Position numbers and translations under genes: made by a program. DNA of 64,000 nucleotides from Toxorhynchites rutilus septentrionalis (taxonomy: Eukaryota > Arthropoda > Insecta > Diptera > Culicidae): the NCBI RefSeq assembly GCF_029784135.1, contig NC_073746.1, positions 253,979,994-254,043,993 of the forward strand. Reading direction: 5' to 3'. This document shows, in pieces, positions 19,711 through 29,621 of this stretch. Numbering within the stretch: position 1 is the stretch's first letter; each line of letters opens with the position of its first letter. The notes beneath the pieces were generated by a model, which saw nothing but the letters and a program-made list of their open reading frames with translations, made no database searches and was not told where the DNA came from.

Positions 19711-21724
19711 AAAGTGTTATAAATATTCCATCCGTGACTACCGAAGTGATGAACTGGAACCAGAACACAGTGAAGCTCTCGAATGTGTCCCTCTGTGTGA
19801 TTTATATTATAAGAATGAGAATAGTGCACGACCGGAATTGAGTGGCCAGTGATTTGTACTCCTCTCCTTTTAATCCACGGATCCGTCTAAGGTGAGTATC
19901 GTAAAATTATCTATGTTTATTGATGACCAAATTGTACTGCTGATTGTATGGATTGCTCCAAGTTTTTCAAAATCGTGTTTTTCATTAAAATTTGGTGTAG
20001 AAACCGTTAATTTTTCATACTGCATTTTCAAGAAACGATTATAAGTAGAAAATATCTATTAGGTACTAATGAGTGTGATTATTGATAATAGAATAAAATT
20101 CGATGTAATTTCGAAATAATTATTCGTATTGAGTGAATGCTCACGAATGCTTCAAGATAAACATAGTAAATAGAATCAGTCACTGCGAGGCTCAAAGTCA
20201 GGCTCTGCTAATAGCAAAGCTTACGAAGCGTACGCTATGAAAGCATTTTCATCGTTATCCACAGCCTGACATCCGAGATGAATGTTTGTCGGATTCAGTC
20301 ACTTTCTCCCACACTCGACATGCGACGGGTCATCGTCAGACGATTGATTAAATCAAATACGACATGCGCTCATTTGTTCTTCAAAGTACCCCCAATCACC
20401 GATTCACCGTAAACAGCTCGTCAAATAAATCTGCACTCGTTGGGGCATCACGACAGCGAGTTGGCCATTGCCACCGGTTTGTTGCCGGTGCCAACTTCTA
20501 TGAACCATTAGCATTGGCCTTTAGTGCAGCTCCGTTTGAACAAGAGCACATTCATCGGAACGTCCCAAACCGTGAAATGGGATGTTTGCTCGAGGGCATC
20601 AACATCAACTTAATCAGGCATGCTCGGATGCTCATTGACATGTGAGCGAAACGGGCGGCATACGAACGAGCCCACAGCTATCCAGTAGTTTCCGTCTGAT
20701 GCCACGCTTGCACAGATCTCCAACGGATTAGAAGTTCCGAAAATCTATGGCTGTTCTCGGACGTCTCGCTCAGTAGCGCTTGGATGCTCCACAGCTCAAT
20801 GTCTGTCCACAGTGTAACGGACTCTCGAAGCGTTTGAAATAAATCATTCTCTGAAGCAAACGATGGTCGCAAAGTATACCGAGAAATGTAATAGGGAAGG
20901 TATCTATGGTTACATCTCTATCTGACAGTTGTGGTTTCCGGCAAATGATAACAGCAGTTAACACGAAATTTGAATTCCGAGTTTTATGGTAAACTTTAAT
21001 TTTAATTCGTGTTTAATTCGTGTTTATTCCGTTATTCCGTTGTTTGACCTCGATGAGCGAAAATGCCCAAAACACACTGATTGACACTTAGCAATCAAAT
21101 CGCACCATACAAGCTCAGGTGCACTATTAATGAGGCCATTCAATTTTCTACAGTAACAGTGTTGTAACCCTTATTGAATTCTCCAACTTACCTGATTGAA
21201 CTGGGTTGAGCATATCTACGCCAAATGGCGGATCGGCCGAATTTGAGAGACTCTGATTTGAAGGGTACGTTACACATCCGTTTACCTTAGGATACAGAGT
21301 ATTTTCCTCGAGTGGAAAAATTGTCGTGACTCAAGAGGGTATATGCCTTTTAACTTGAGCTTAAAATGAAATATTATAGTTCAGAAGCTATTTGTTGCAT
21401 AGAAAAATTAATTGAAAACGAGTGGTAGAGGACTAATAAGGCTTTGTGGAAAAATATGCACTGAGAGAAAAAAAATCATTTTCTGGAAAATAAAATTTGA
21501 AATAACACAGGAACCTTCCCCTTGTTCTTCATGTTTGAACCGCGAAAACATAAACTAATAGCCAAAATTTTGATCACATTTTCAGAATGGAAAAAAAACT
21601 TTTCAAGGTTAACTTTAAGGAGTTATTCCAGTGTAGAGGAACGAATTTCGGACGATTTTACGAGCTCTGAACAAATACAACATTTTTACTATCCATTATC
21701 TATTATCTATCTTCTATCTATCTA
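19711..21724. other. Region downstream of RasGRF
   Basis: No clear gene. It may include 3'UTR. AAGGTGAGTATCG at about 19889 resembles a splice donor and could end an untranslated exon. A 93-codon open frame at 20364-20645 has no recognisable motif. 20160-20960 is less AT-rich than its surroundings, so conserved regulatory DNA is possible. Confidence 0.35.
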
Positions 21725-21922
21725 CAGTCAAAGCTCTCTATAACGACAATCTTTATAGCGATAAATCTCTCTATAACGACATGCCCAAAGGTCCCTTCAA
21801 AATCGCATAAAAATTATTTTTTTTTGTTGCGATATTTCTCTATAACGACCTTTCCCTATGACGACTCTATTTACTAAAACATAATATTCTTTATTGCGAC
21901 AATTCTCAATTTCATTCCACCC
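21725..21922. mobile_element. Left end of a pogo-like element
   Basis: Begins TA-CAGTCAAAGCTCTCTATAAC with repeated CTCTATAACGAC blocks at 21737, 21770 and 21838. No right end found; cut off by the TG tract that starts the retrotransposon cluster. Confidence 0.6.
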
Positions 21923-21933
21923 GTGTGTGTGTG
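21923..21933. repeat. (TG)n tract, left flank of R1-clade cluster
   Basis: A short TG run directly abuts the poly(T) of the first insertion. Confidence 0.8.
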
Positions 21934-21964
<31 letters not shown>

Positions 21965-22229
21965 GGTGAGGAACGCTCTACCAGCCTTACCTGGGAAGGG
22001 TTAACCCAGACGTCGAGTGGGGATCGCACCCACAAAAACCAAGCCCTCTACTCGTTGCCTTATTCCCCCTGGGACCACATCTAGGCGACTACTTCAGGGG
22101 GCGGCTGTGCTCATGCACTTCTCGAGTTTTCAACGCTAACTAGCGTTGTCCTTCCCTTTTTCTCAATATTTTTTTCTTTCCATTCGTTATTAATTCCACT
22201 GCGCTGATGTCCTCTTCGCAGGCATTTTG

Positions 22230-22850
22230 AATTTACCCGTCGAGACGTGAACCGATTAGGAATTGCCCTCCTACTTGACGCGCAACCCGTCACAGCCACC
22301 CTCGCGGGGTTTCTCACCTGTCGAGACGTGAACCGATTAGGAAGCGCCCTCCATCTTTACGTGCGCCCCGTCACAGCCACCCTCGCAGGATTTCTCTTCC
22401 CAACGGAGCGCCGATTAGGCAGTGCCCTCCAATATAACGCGCACTCCGTCACAGCAACTCTCGTGGGGGTACCCACCGATTTGATGATGCTCTCCTAGGC
22501 TCTCGCTCCGCCGAAACGACCCTCGCAATGTTCCTCTCTCAATCCACCAACAGGCATTGCCAGCATTTTCTTGACCCTGCTCTCCAGATACCGCTTACCC
22601 GTCGAGACGTGTACCGATTAGGAATTGCCCTCCAGCTTGACGCGCAACCCGTCACAGTCACCCTCGCGGGGTTTCTCACATGTCGAGACGTGAACCGATT
22701 AGGAAGCGCCCTCCAACTTGACGCGCGCCCCGTCACAGCCACCCTCGCAGGATTTCTCTTCACAACGGAGCGCCGATTAGGCAGTGCCCTCCAACATAAC
22801 GCGCACTCCGTCACAACGACTCTCGTGAGGTACTACACTTTGCAACAGCC
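22230..22850 (-). repeat. 3'UTR tandem repeats, two blocks of three ~80-bp units
   Basis: CGATTAGG followed by GCCCTCC recurs at about 22255, 22336, 22413, 22616, 22697 and 22775. The full-length element has only three such units (26389, 26470, 26548). Confidence 0.8.
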
Positions 22851-23461
22851 CTCGCATTAGTTCCTCTTCTATGGTGGAGTTGCCGGCCTAGAATAGCACT
22901 TCGGGTCTTGGTCCCTGTCCCTGTCGCATGAGGCGACTAATCGGGTGACAACGCGAGTAAGGGCGCGGTAAAGCCTATTGGAGATTGCACGGGGGAAATA
23001 CCGTGTACATGAGCCACGAAAGGAGTGCCAAGCACATCAGGATTGACGCCAGTAAGATCCTGATTACGACATACTGGTTACGACATAGAAAACGGACACG
23101 ATACGGAAACGATTTCAACACGACGCTAAAGGCTGACAGTCGTACTATCCTGTTCCCTGAGTAAGGAAGGGTGACACCTTCCTGAAATGGCGTGTAGGCT
23201 AATAGTGCGATTGCCCCCGTCCCGGTAATAACTTGGCAAGTCTTCGGGTACGTTCGATGCTCGTCTAGGCTCAGGCACTAGGTACTAGGCGTCAGATGTC
23301 ACATTCCTGACTCGCGCTGATCTGGCTCTGAACACGGTCCCTATGAAGGAACGTGTCAACCCCTGCATGGCCTCACTGCTTGCATAGACAACCATGGGAT
23401 CACTGATAGCGACTATGTACAACGAGCGGAGATAGCGGCCCGAAGTTGGGACCCAACAGAC

Positions 23462-24859
23462 ATGAATACCATCGAACAATTTAACAGACGAAACGACGGT
23501 AATGAAGACACACCAACGGGAGAGGCGAGCGTGTTCGCAAGGAGCGGTAAGCTCCAGAGATCACCAATTCGCAACCAGACAGCCGTAGCGAATCCTATAG
23601 GACACCAACAGCATCCACAACAAGGAGAGACTAGCCTGATACAAGTGCTAACGCATAAAGCCAACACCACCACTTCTTTAGAAGGGCTGCAGGTCGGGAG
23701 GTCAAGCTTGATGGAGGTCAAGAAAAAAGTGAACGAGCTCTACGAGTTCATTAAGGACAAAAACAATGTCCATACTAAGATCAAACATTTAGTCACAAGC
23801 ATCAAATCCGCCGTTACGGCTGCTGACCGCGAACAGAAGGAGATGATCACGCGAGCAGAGGTTGTTGAAAAAGCACTCGCTGAAGCAAGGGAGAAGATGT
23901 CCGTCGAGATACAGGAGACGCCTAAGACGCCACGGAACCCACGATCGGACAAAAGGAAGAGGGATACCCCAGGGGATGAAGAAGACCTGAAGAAGGTTAA
24001 AAATGACAACCTGGGAAACAAAAAGGAAGGTGAAGGCAGTGGATGGCGCACTGTCGAAAAACAAACGGAGAAACGGAAGAAGAAAGAAGAAAAGAAGAAA
24101 GGGGTGCAGGAGACAAAAAAACCTAGGCCCCGACGCGAGCGTAGTAAGGGAGATGCTCTGATCGTCGAGGTGAAGGAAGGAGTGACTTACGCATCACTCC
24201 TGCGGAAAGTGAGAGACGATCCGGAGTTGAAAGAACTGGGAGAGAATGTGGTGAAAACCAGGCGCACCCAGAAAGGAGAGATGCTCTTCGAGCTCAAGAG
24301 GGATCCGGCGGTCAAAAGTTCAGCCTTCAAGGAACTGGTTGCGAAGTCGCTCGGTGAGGAGGCGAAGGTGAGGGCTCTATCCCAGGAATCAGTGGTCGAA
24401 TGCAGAAATCTCGACGAAATCACGACAGACGAGGAGTTAAGGCGCGAGTTAATAGAACAGTGTAAGCTGGACAATACACCAATGACGATCCGTATGAGGA
24501 AGGCGTATAGTGGCATGCAGACGGCGTCGATACGGCTCTCAACAGTCGCAGCCAATAAGATGGTAGAAACGACCAAAATAAAAGTTGGCTGGTCGGTTTG
24601 CTCGCTGAAGATGGTGCCCCGGGTGGCCAAGCGGATGGAGAGATGCTTCCAGTGCATGGGCTTTGGACATCAGGCAAGAAGCTGCACAGGCCCCGACAGG
24701 TCTGAACTGTGCAGGAGATGCGGTGAGAAAGGGCATGTTGCGAGAGACTGCACGAAGCAACCGAAATGCCTGCTCTGCAAACCAGAGAACGGCAGCGACC
24801 ATGCGACAGGAAGCTTCAAGTGTCCCTCGTATAAGAAGGCGTTAGCAGAATCGCAGTAA
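23462..24859 (+). CDS. R1-clade ORF1 (gag-like, three CCHC knuckles), in inverted segment
   Basis: 465 residues, open. A predicted coiled-coil (LMEVKKKVNELYEFIKDK, then about 90-150) is followed by a lysine-rich stretch (about 160-230) and C-terminal zinc knuckles CFQCMGFGHQARSC, CRRCGEKGHVARDC and CLLCKPENGSDHATGSFKC. In non-LTR elements this protein coats the RNA. Nearly identical to the copy at 29597-30994, so recent. Confidence 0.88.
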   Translation: MNTIEQFNRRNDGNEDTPTGEASVFARSGKLQRSPIRNQTAVANPIGHQQHPQQGETSLIQVLTHKANTTTSLEGLQVGRSSLMEVKKKVNELYEFIKDKNNVHTKIKHLVTSIKSAVTAADREQKEMITRAEVVEKALAEAREKMSVEIQETPKTPRNPRSDKRKRDTPGDEEDLKKVKNDNLGNKKEGEGSGWRTVEKQTEKRKKKEEKKKGVQETKKPRPRRERSKGDALIVEVKEGVTYASLLRKVRDDPELKELGENVVKTRRTQKGEMLFELKRDPAVKSSAFKELVAKSLGEEAKVRALSQESVVECRNLDEITTDEELRRELIEQCKLDNTPMTIRMRKAYSGMQTASIRLSTVAANKMVETTKIKVGWSVCSLKMVPRVAKRMERCFQCMGFGHQARSCTGPDRSELCRRCGEKGHVARDCTKQPKCLLCKPENGSDHATGSFKCPSYKKALAESQ

Positions 24860-26052
24860 CGGAGATAATTCAGATCAATCTGAACCATTGCAACACAGCT
24901 CAGCAACTGTTGTGGCAGTCGACAGCAGAGACAAAATGCGACGTTGCAATCATAGCGGAGCCGTACCGAGTACCCCGTGATAATGGCAGCTGGGCGACGG
25001 ATAGCTTAGGGATTGCTGCAATACAGATGATGGGCAGATATCCTATCCAGGAAGTGGTTGGAGGTTCACATGAAGGTTTCGTAATCGCCAAAATTAATGG
25101 AATCTTCATGTGTAGTTGCTACGCACCCCCGAGATGGACAACTGAGCAATTCCACCAGATGCTAGACGCAATGACCGAGGAACTAATCGGTAGAACACCG
25201 ATCGTCATTGGAGGCGACTTCAACGCCTGGGCGGTGGAGTGGGGAAGTAGATGCACCAACATCAGAGGGTACAGTCTACTGGAAGCTCTAGCAAAGCTGG
25301 ATGTAACGTTACTGAACGAAGGTACCACCAGCACTTTCCGGAAAGATGGGCGCGAATCCATCATCGACGTTACTTTTTGCAGTCCGTCGCTGTTGGCGAG
25401 TACGGAGTGGAAAGTGTGCGAGTCGTATACGCACAGTGATCACCAGGCGATCCGGTACAGAATCGGTCAACGAAACCACGTGCTAGTTCGGAGGGCAACA
25501 AGCGGTGAGCGGAAGTGGAAGACGAATGCTTTCGACAATGACCTTTTCGTCGAAGCACTTCGTCTAGCTAGCGGAGCTTCAGATTGGAACGCAGAAAAGT
25601 TGACAGATCTACTGGTGAGAGCATGCGACACTACCATGCCGAGGAAAGTTGTACCAAAAAATGGAAGACGCCCAGCTTACTGGTGGAACGACTCTCTTCG
25701 CAACCTTCGCGCTAGCTGTCTTCAAGCCAGAAGACGCGTTCAGAGAGCACGAAATAGCGCTGATAGAGAGGAACGTAATACGGTGTTCCGAGCAGCTAGA
25801 GCCGCCTTGAAACGGGGAATTACACTGAGCAAAGCGAACTGTTTCAAGGAGCTGTGCCGAGATGCAGATGCCAACCCATGGGGCAACGCGTATCGAGTCG
25901 TGATGGCGAAGATCAGAGGACCTGTGACGCCCGTCGAATCGTGTCCCGAGAAGCTGAAGGTCATTGAGGAGGGTTTATTTCCGATGCATGATCCTACGAT
26001 ATAGCCACCGACACCGTACGCCGAAATAGCTACCGAACGTTCTCAAGTTTCC
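24838..26052 (+). pseudogene. R1-clade ORF2, endonuclease part only, with stop
   Basis: Encodes the APE-type endonuclease: IIQINLNHCNTAQQLL, IIAEPYR, GGDFNAWAVEWGS, SIIDVTFCSPSL and YTHSDHQAIRY. A TAG at 26002-26004 replaces a Trp codon of the intact copy. The frame then runs to 26052, where the element ends at the TG tract before any RT motif. Confidence 0.85.
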
Positions 26053-26060
26053 TGTGTGTG

Positions 26061-26075
<15 letters not shown>
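26053..26075. repeat. (TG)n tract between two R1-clade copies
   Basis: About 11 TG units, abutting the truncated ORF2 on the left and the poly(T) of the next copy on the right. Confidence 0.85.
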
Positions 26076-26091
<16 letters not shown>

Positions 26092-26388
26092 TTTTTTTTT
26101 ATAGAGGTGAGGAACGCTCTTCCAGCCTTATCTGGGAAGGGATAACCCAAACGTCGAGTGGGGATCGCACCCACAAAAACCAAGCCCTCTACTCGTAGCC
26201 TCATTCCCCCCGGGACCACATCTAGGCGACTACTTCAGGGGGCGGCTGTGCTCATGCACTTCACGAGTTTTCAACGCTAACTAGCGTTGATCCTTCCCTT
26301 TTTCTCTATACATCTCATTTACGTTTCCGTTGTACTCCGCCACGCACATCTGCTGCACAGGCTTCCTTTTACCCGTCAAGACGTGTAC

Positions 26389-26625
26389 CGATTAGGAATT
26401 GCCCTCCAACTTGACGCGCAACCCGTCACAGTCACCCTCGCGGGGTTTCTCACCTGTCGAGACGTGAACCGATTAGGAAGCGCCCTCCATCTTGACGCGC
26501 GCCCCGTCACAGCCACCCTCGCAGGATTTCTCTTCCCAACGGAGCGCCGATTAGGCAGTGCCCTCCAACATAACGCGCACTCCGTCACAACGACTCTCGT
26601 GAGGTACTACACTTTGCAACAGCCC
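26389..26625 (-). repeat. 3'UTR tandem repeat, three ~80-bp units
   Basis: Units begin at about 26389, 26470 and 26548 with CGATTAGG...GCCCTCC and share GTCAC..CCACCCTCGC. They lie between the ORF2 stop and the poly(A). Confidence 0.8.
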
Positions 26626-26648
26626 TCGCATTTGTTCCTCTTCTATGG

Positions 26649-29621
26649 TCAGGGGTTATTACTACGCTGGTCGGCCCTCCACTTCCGCTGTAGCTCGGAC
26701 ATGATGTGTATGATTACACTGTTCACAGCGTTCCAGGTGCCCTCATCGCGACGTATTTTCTCTACTATGTTCCCGGCATGAAGGGCAGGCAGCCCCTCGC
26801 GTCTTGCGGTGAACCTGGGACACACAAATACCACGTGTTCTGGTGTTTCCTCCACATCTTCACACTCCGGACAGAGTGGCGACGTTGCGTGCCCGAACCG
26901 GTGCAAATATTGCCTGAAGCAGCCATGTCCAGACAGGAACTGTGTCAGATGAAAATTCACCTCCCCGTGCTTCCTGTTCAGCCAGGTCGATAGTACCGGT
27001 ATGAGCCCATACGTCCACCTGCCTTTCTCCGCCGTGTCCCATTCCTGCTGCCACTTCAAGAGTGATTCTACTCTCGCTGTTTTCCGGATACCCCTGATTT
27101 CCTTTCGTCTGTAGCACTCTCTGTCTTCCGCCAGAGTGATGCCAATAGGGATCATGCCGGCGATAACGCAGACTGCCTCCAACGAGATCGTCCTATACGC
27201 GCTCGCAACTCGCATCGCCATGAGCCGAAACGTACGGTCCAGTTTTCTACGATTCCGGTGGGTTTCGAGAGCCGCAGACCAGGCTGGTGCTCCGTACCGC
27301 AGTATGGACGAGGATACAGCAGCCAGGAGACGCCTTTTGCTACTGCAAGGTCCTGCGTTATTCGGCATTATTCTCGCTATCGCGCTAATGGACTTCTCTG
27401 CTTTCTCGCAGACGTAGTCGACGTGGTTGTTGAAATTCAGCCGGTCGTCGATCATAACTCCCAAATATTTCAACCTACGCTTAGAAGGTATCACGTGTTC
27501 CCCGACTGTAATTTCCGCTCGCTGCACGGCTTTGCAGTTACTCACCAACAATACTTCCGTTTTATTATGAGCAATCTGCAGTTTCGCTGCTTGCATCCAG
27601 TTCTCTACTGAGACGATGGACTCGATTGCAAGCATCTTCACCTCTTCGAGTGTCTCGCCTGCCACTGTGAGAGCGATATCATCCGCGAAGCCCACGATCT
27701 CCACGCCTTTGGGAAGCTTCAGATTCAGTACACCGTTATACATTACGTTCCAGAGCGTTGGGCCCAGGATAGAGCCTTGTGGTACGCCGGCCGTTATATT
27801 CAACGTTGTCCGCCCCATGCTCGTCTCGTAGACTAGGACGCGGTTCTGAAAGTAGCTTCCTAGAATTCTGCACAGGTACCCAGGAACCTTCATACGGTGT
27901 AGGGACTCGGCAATGGCTTCCCAGCTAGCGCTGTTGAAAGCATTCCTCACGTCGATCGTTACTATAGCACAATGACGGTCGCCCCTCCGCTTTTGCTGTG
28001 ATGCCTTCTCTGCTTTTTCAACCACTGTCCGGATAGCATCAACGGTGGACCTGCCTTTCCGGAATCCAAACTGCATCTTTGACAGACCATGGTCACTCTC
28101 CGTACATTTCGTCAGTCTGTTGAGGATAATCCTTTCCAAGAGTTTCCCGAGCGTATCCAGCAGGCATATAGGTCTATAGGATGTTGGTACCCCCGGGGGC
28201 TTTCCTGGTTTTGGCAGCAACACTAACTTTTGGATCTTCCATTTCTTAGGAAAGTGACCATCATCCAGGCATTTCTGTAGCACTATCCTGAAGATGTCCG
28301 GGAACGCCTGAATCGCCGTTTTCAAGGCCGCGTTGGGGATTCCGTCGGGGCCGGGCGCTTTCTTTACCTGCAGTCTCTTCGCCACTGCTACCAGTTCTTC
28401 ATTGGAAACTTGAGAACGTTCGGTAGCTATTTCGGCGTACGGTGTCGGTGGCCATATCGTAGGATCATGCATCGGAAATAAACCCTCCACAATGACCTTC
28501 AGCTTCTCGGGACACGATTCGACGGGCGTCACAGGTCCTCTGATCTTCGCCATCACGACTCGATACGCGTTGCCCCATGGGTTGGCATCTGCCTCTCGGC
28601 ACAGCTCCTTAAAACAGTTCGCTTTGCTCATTGTAATTTCCCGTTTCAAGGCGGCTCTAGCTGCTCGGTACACCGTATTACGTTCCTCTCTATCAGCACT
28701 GTTTCGTGCTCTCTGAGCGCGTCTTCTGGCTCGAAGACAGCTAGCGCGAAGGTTGCGGAGAGAGTCGTTCCACCAGTAAGCTGGGCGTCTTCCATTTTTT
28801 GGTGCAACTTTCCTCGGCATGGTAGTGTCGCATGCTCTCACCAGTAGATCTGTCAACTTTTCTGCGTTCCAATCTGAAACTCCGCTATCTAGACGAAGTG
28901 CTTCGACGAAAAGGTCCTTGTCGAAAGCATTCGTCTTCCACTTCCGCTCACAGCTTGTTGTCCTCCGAACTCTCACGTGGTTTCGTTGACCGATTCTGTA
29001 CCGGATCGCCTGGTGATCACTGTGCGTATACGACTCGCACACTTTCCACTCCGTACTCGCCAACAGCGACGGACTGCAAAAAGTAACGTCGATGATGGAT
29101 TCGCGCCCATCTTTCCGGAAAGTGCTGGTGGTACCTTCGTTCAGTAACGTTACTTCCAGCTTTGCTAGAGCTTCCAGTAGACTGTACCCTCTGATGTTGG
29201 TGCATCTACTTCCCCACTCCACCGCCCAGGCGTTGAAGTCGCCTCCAATGACGATCGGTGTTCTACCAATTAGTTCCTCGGTCATTGCGTCTAGCATCTG
29301 GTGAAATTGATCAGTTGTCCATCTCGGGGGTGCGTAGCAACTACACATGAAGATTCCATTAATTTTGGCGATTACGAAACCTTCATGTGAACCTCCAACC
29401 ACTTCCTGGATAGGATATCTGCCCATCACCTGTATTGCAGCAATCCCTAAACTATCCGTCGCCCAGCTGCCGTTATCACGGGGTACTCGGTACGGCTCCG
29501 CTATGATTGCAACGTCGCATTTTGTCTCTGTTGTCGACTGCCACAACAGTTGCTGAGCTGTGTTGCAATGGTTCAGATTGATCTGAATTATCTCCGTTAC
29601 TGCGATTCTGCTAACGCCTTC
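26649..29621 (-). CDS. R1-clade ORF2: endonuclease-reverse transcriptase
   Basis: About 990 codons, open. Order: APE endonuclease (INLNHC, IIAEPYR, GGDFNAW, SDHQAIRY), reverse transcriptase (SYRPICLLDTLGKLLERII, GFRKGRSTVDAI, DVRNAFNSA, GVPQGSILGPTLWN, GFADDIALTV, LKYLGVMID), and a C-terminal Cys-His region (RFGHATSPLCPEC...HVVFVC). The proteins nick the target and prime reverse transcription there. The frame opens at 29621, 25 bases inside ORF1, and no ATG lies between there and the endonuclease motif, so start by frameshift, reinitiation or a non-ATG codon is needed. Confidence 0.92.
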   Translation of the reverse strand, partial: EGVSRIAVTEIIQINLNHCNTAQQLLWQSTTETKCDVAIIAEPYRVPRDNGSWATDSLGIAAIQVMGRYPIQEVVGGSHEGFVIAKINGIFMCSCYAPPRWTTDQFHQMLDAMTEELIGRTPIVIGGDFNAWAVEWGSRCTNIRGYSLLEALAKLEVTLLNEGTTSTFRKDGRESIIDVTFCSPSLLASTEWKVCESYTHSDHQAIRYRIGQRNHVRVRRTTSCERKWKTNAFDKDLFVEALRLDSGVSDWNAEKLTDLLVRACDTTMPRKVAPKNGRRPAYWWNDSLRNLRASCLRARRRAQRARNSADREERNTVYRAARAALKREITMSKANCFKELCREADANPWGNAYRVVMAKIRGPVTPVESCPEKLKVIVEGLFPMHDPTIWPPTPYAEIATERSQVSNEELVAVAKRLQVKKAPGPDGIPNAALKTAIQAFPDIFRIVLQKCLDDGHFPKKWKIQKLVLLPKPGKPPGVPTSYRPICLLDTLGKLLERIILNRLTKCTESDHGLSKMQFGFRKGRSTVDAIRTVVEKAEKASQQKRRGDRHCAIVTIDVRNAFNSASWEAIAESLHRMKVPGYLCRILGSYFQNRVLVYETSMGRTTLNITAGVPQGSILGPTLWNVMYNGVLNLKLPKGVEIVGFADDIALTVAGETLEEVKMLAIESIVSVENWMQAAKLQIAHNKTEVLLVSNCKAVQRAEITVGEHVIPSKRRLKYLGVMIDDRLNFNNHVDYVCEKAEKSISAIARIMPNNAGPCSSKRRLLAAVSSSILRYGAPAWSAALETHRNRRKLDRTFRLMAMRVASAYRTISLEAVCVIAGMIPIGITLAEDRECYRRKEIRGIRKTARVESLLKWQQEWDTAEKGRWTYGLIPVLSTWLNRKHGEVNFHLTQFLSGHGCFRQYLHRFGHATSPLCPECEDVEETPEHVVFVCPRFTARREGLPALHAGNIVEKIRRDEGTWNAVNSVIIHIMSELQRKWRADQRSNNP

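Larger units (their letters stand above)
21934..26052. mobile_element. R1-clade retrotransposon copy with 5' inversion (twin-primed structure)
   Basis: 21934-22875 is a poly(T) plus 3'UTR in minus orientation, matching the 3'UTR of the element at 26076-31590. 22874-26052 is the 5'UTR, ORF1 and the first third of ORF2 in plus orientation. They join with a 2-bp overlap (GT at 22874-22875). The inverted part reaches within about 10 bases of the element's 5' end and stops at the flanking TG tract. The rest of ORF2 is absent. This order (inverted 5' segment, then 3' segment with poly(A)) is what twin priming produces. Confidence 0.85.

Noticed and set aside
20364..20645. 93-codon ORF downstream of RasGRF
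   Set aside because: No motif, signal peptide or splice evidence; length is within chance. Left as a note in the region entry.
22247..22860. Repeat protein (RLGIALQLDAQPVT-type units) on the plus strand, also at 26287 and 31820
   Set aside because: These frames are antisense to the tandem 3'UTR repeat of the R1-clade element and exist only because the unit lacks stops.
24187..24657. Serine-rich antisense ORFs opposite the R1-clade ORFs
   Set aside because: Shadow frames; the sense strand has zinc knuckles and coiled-coil with clear family match.
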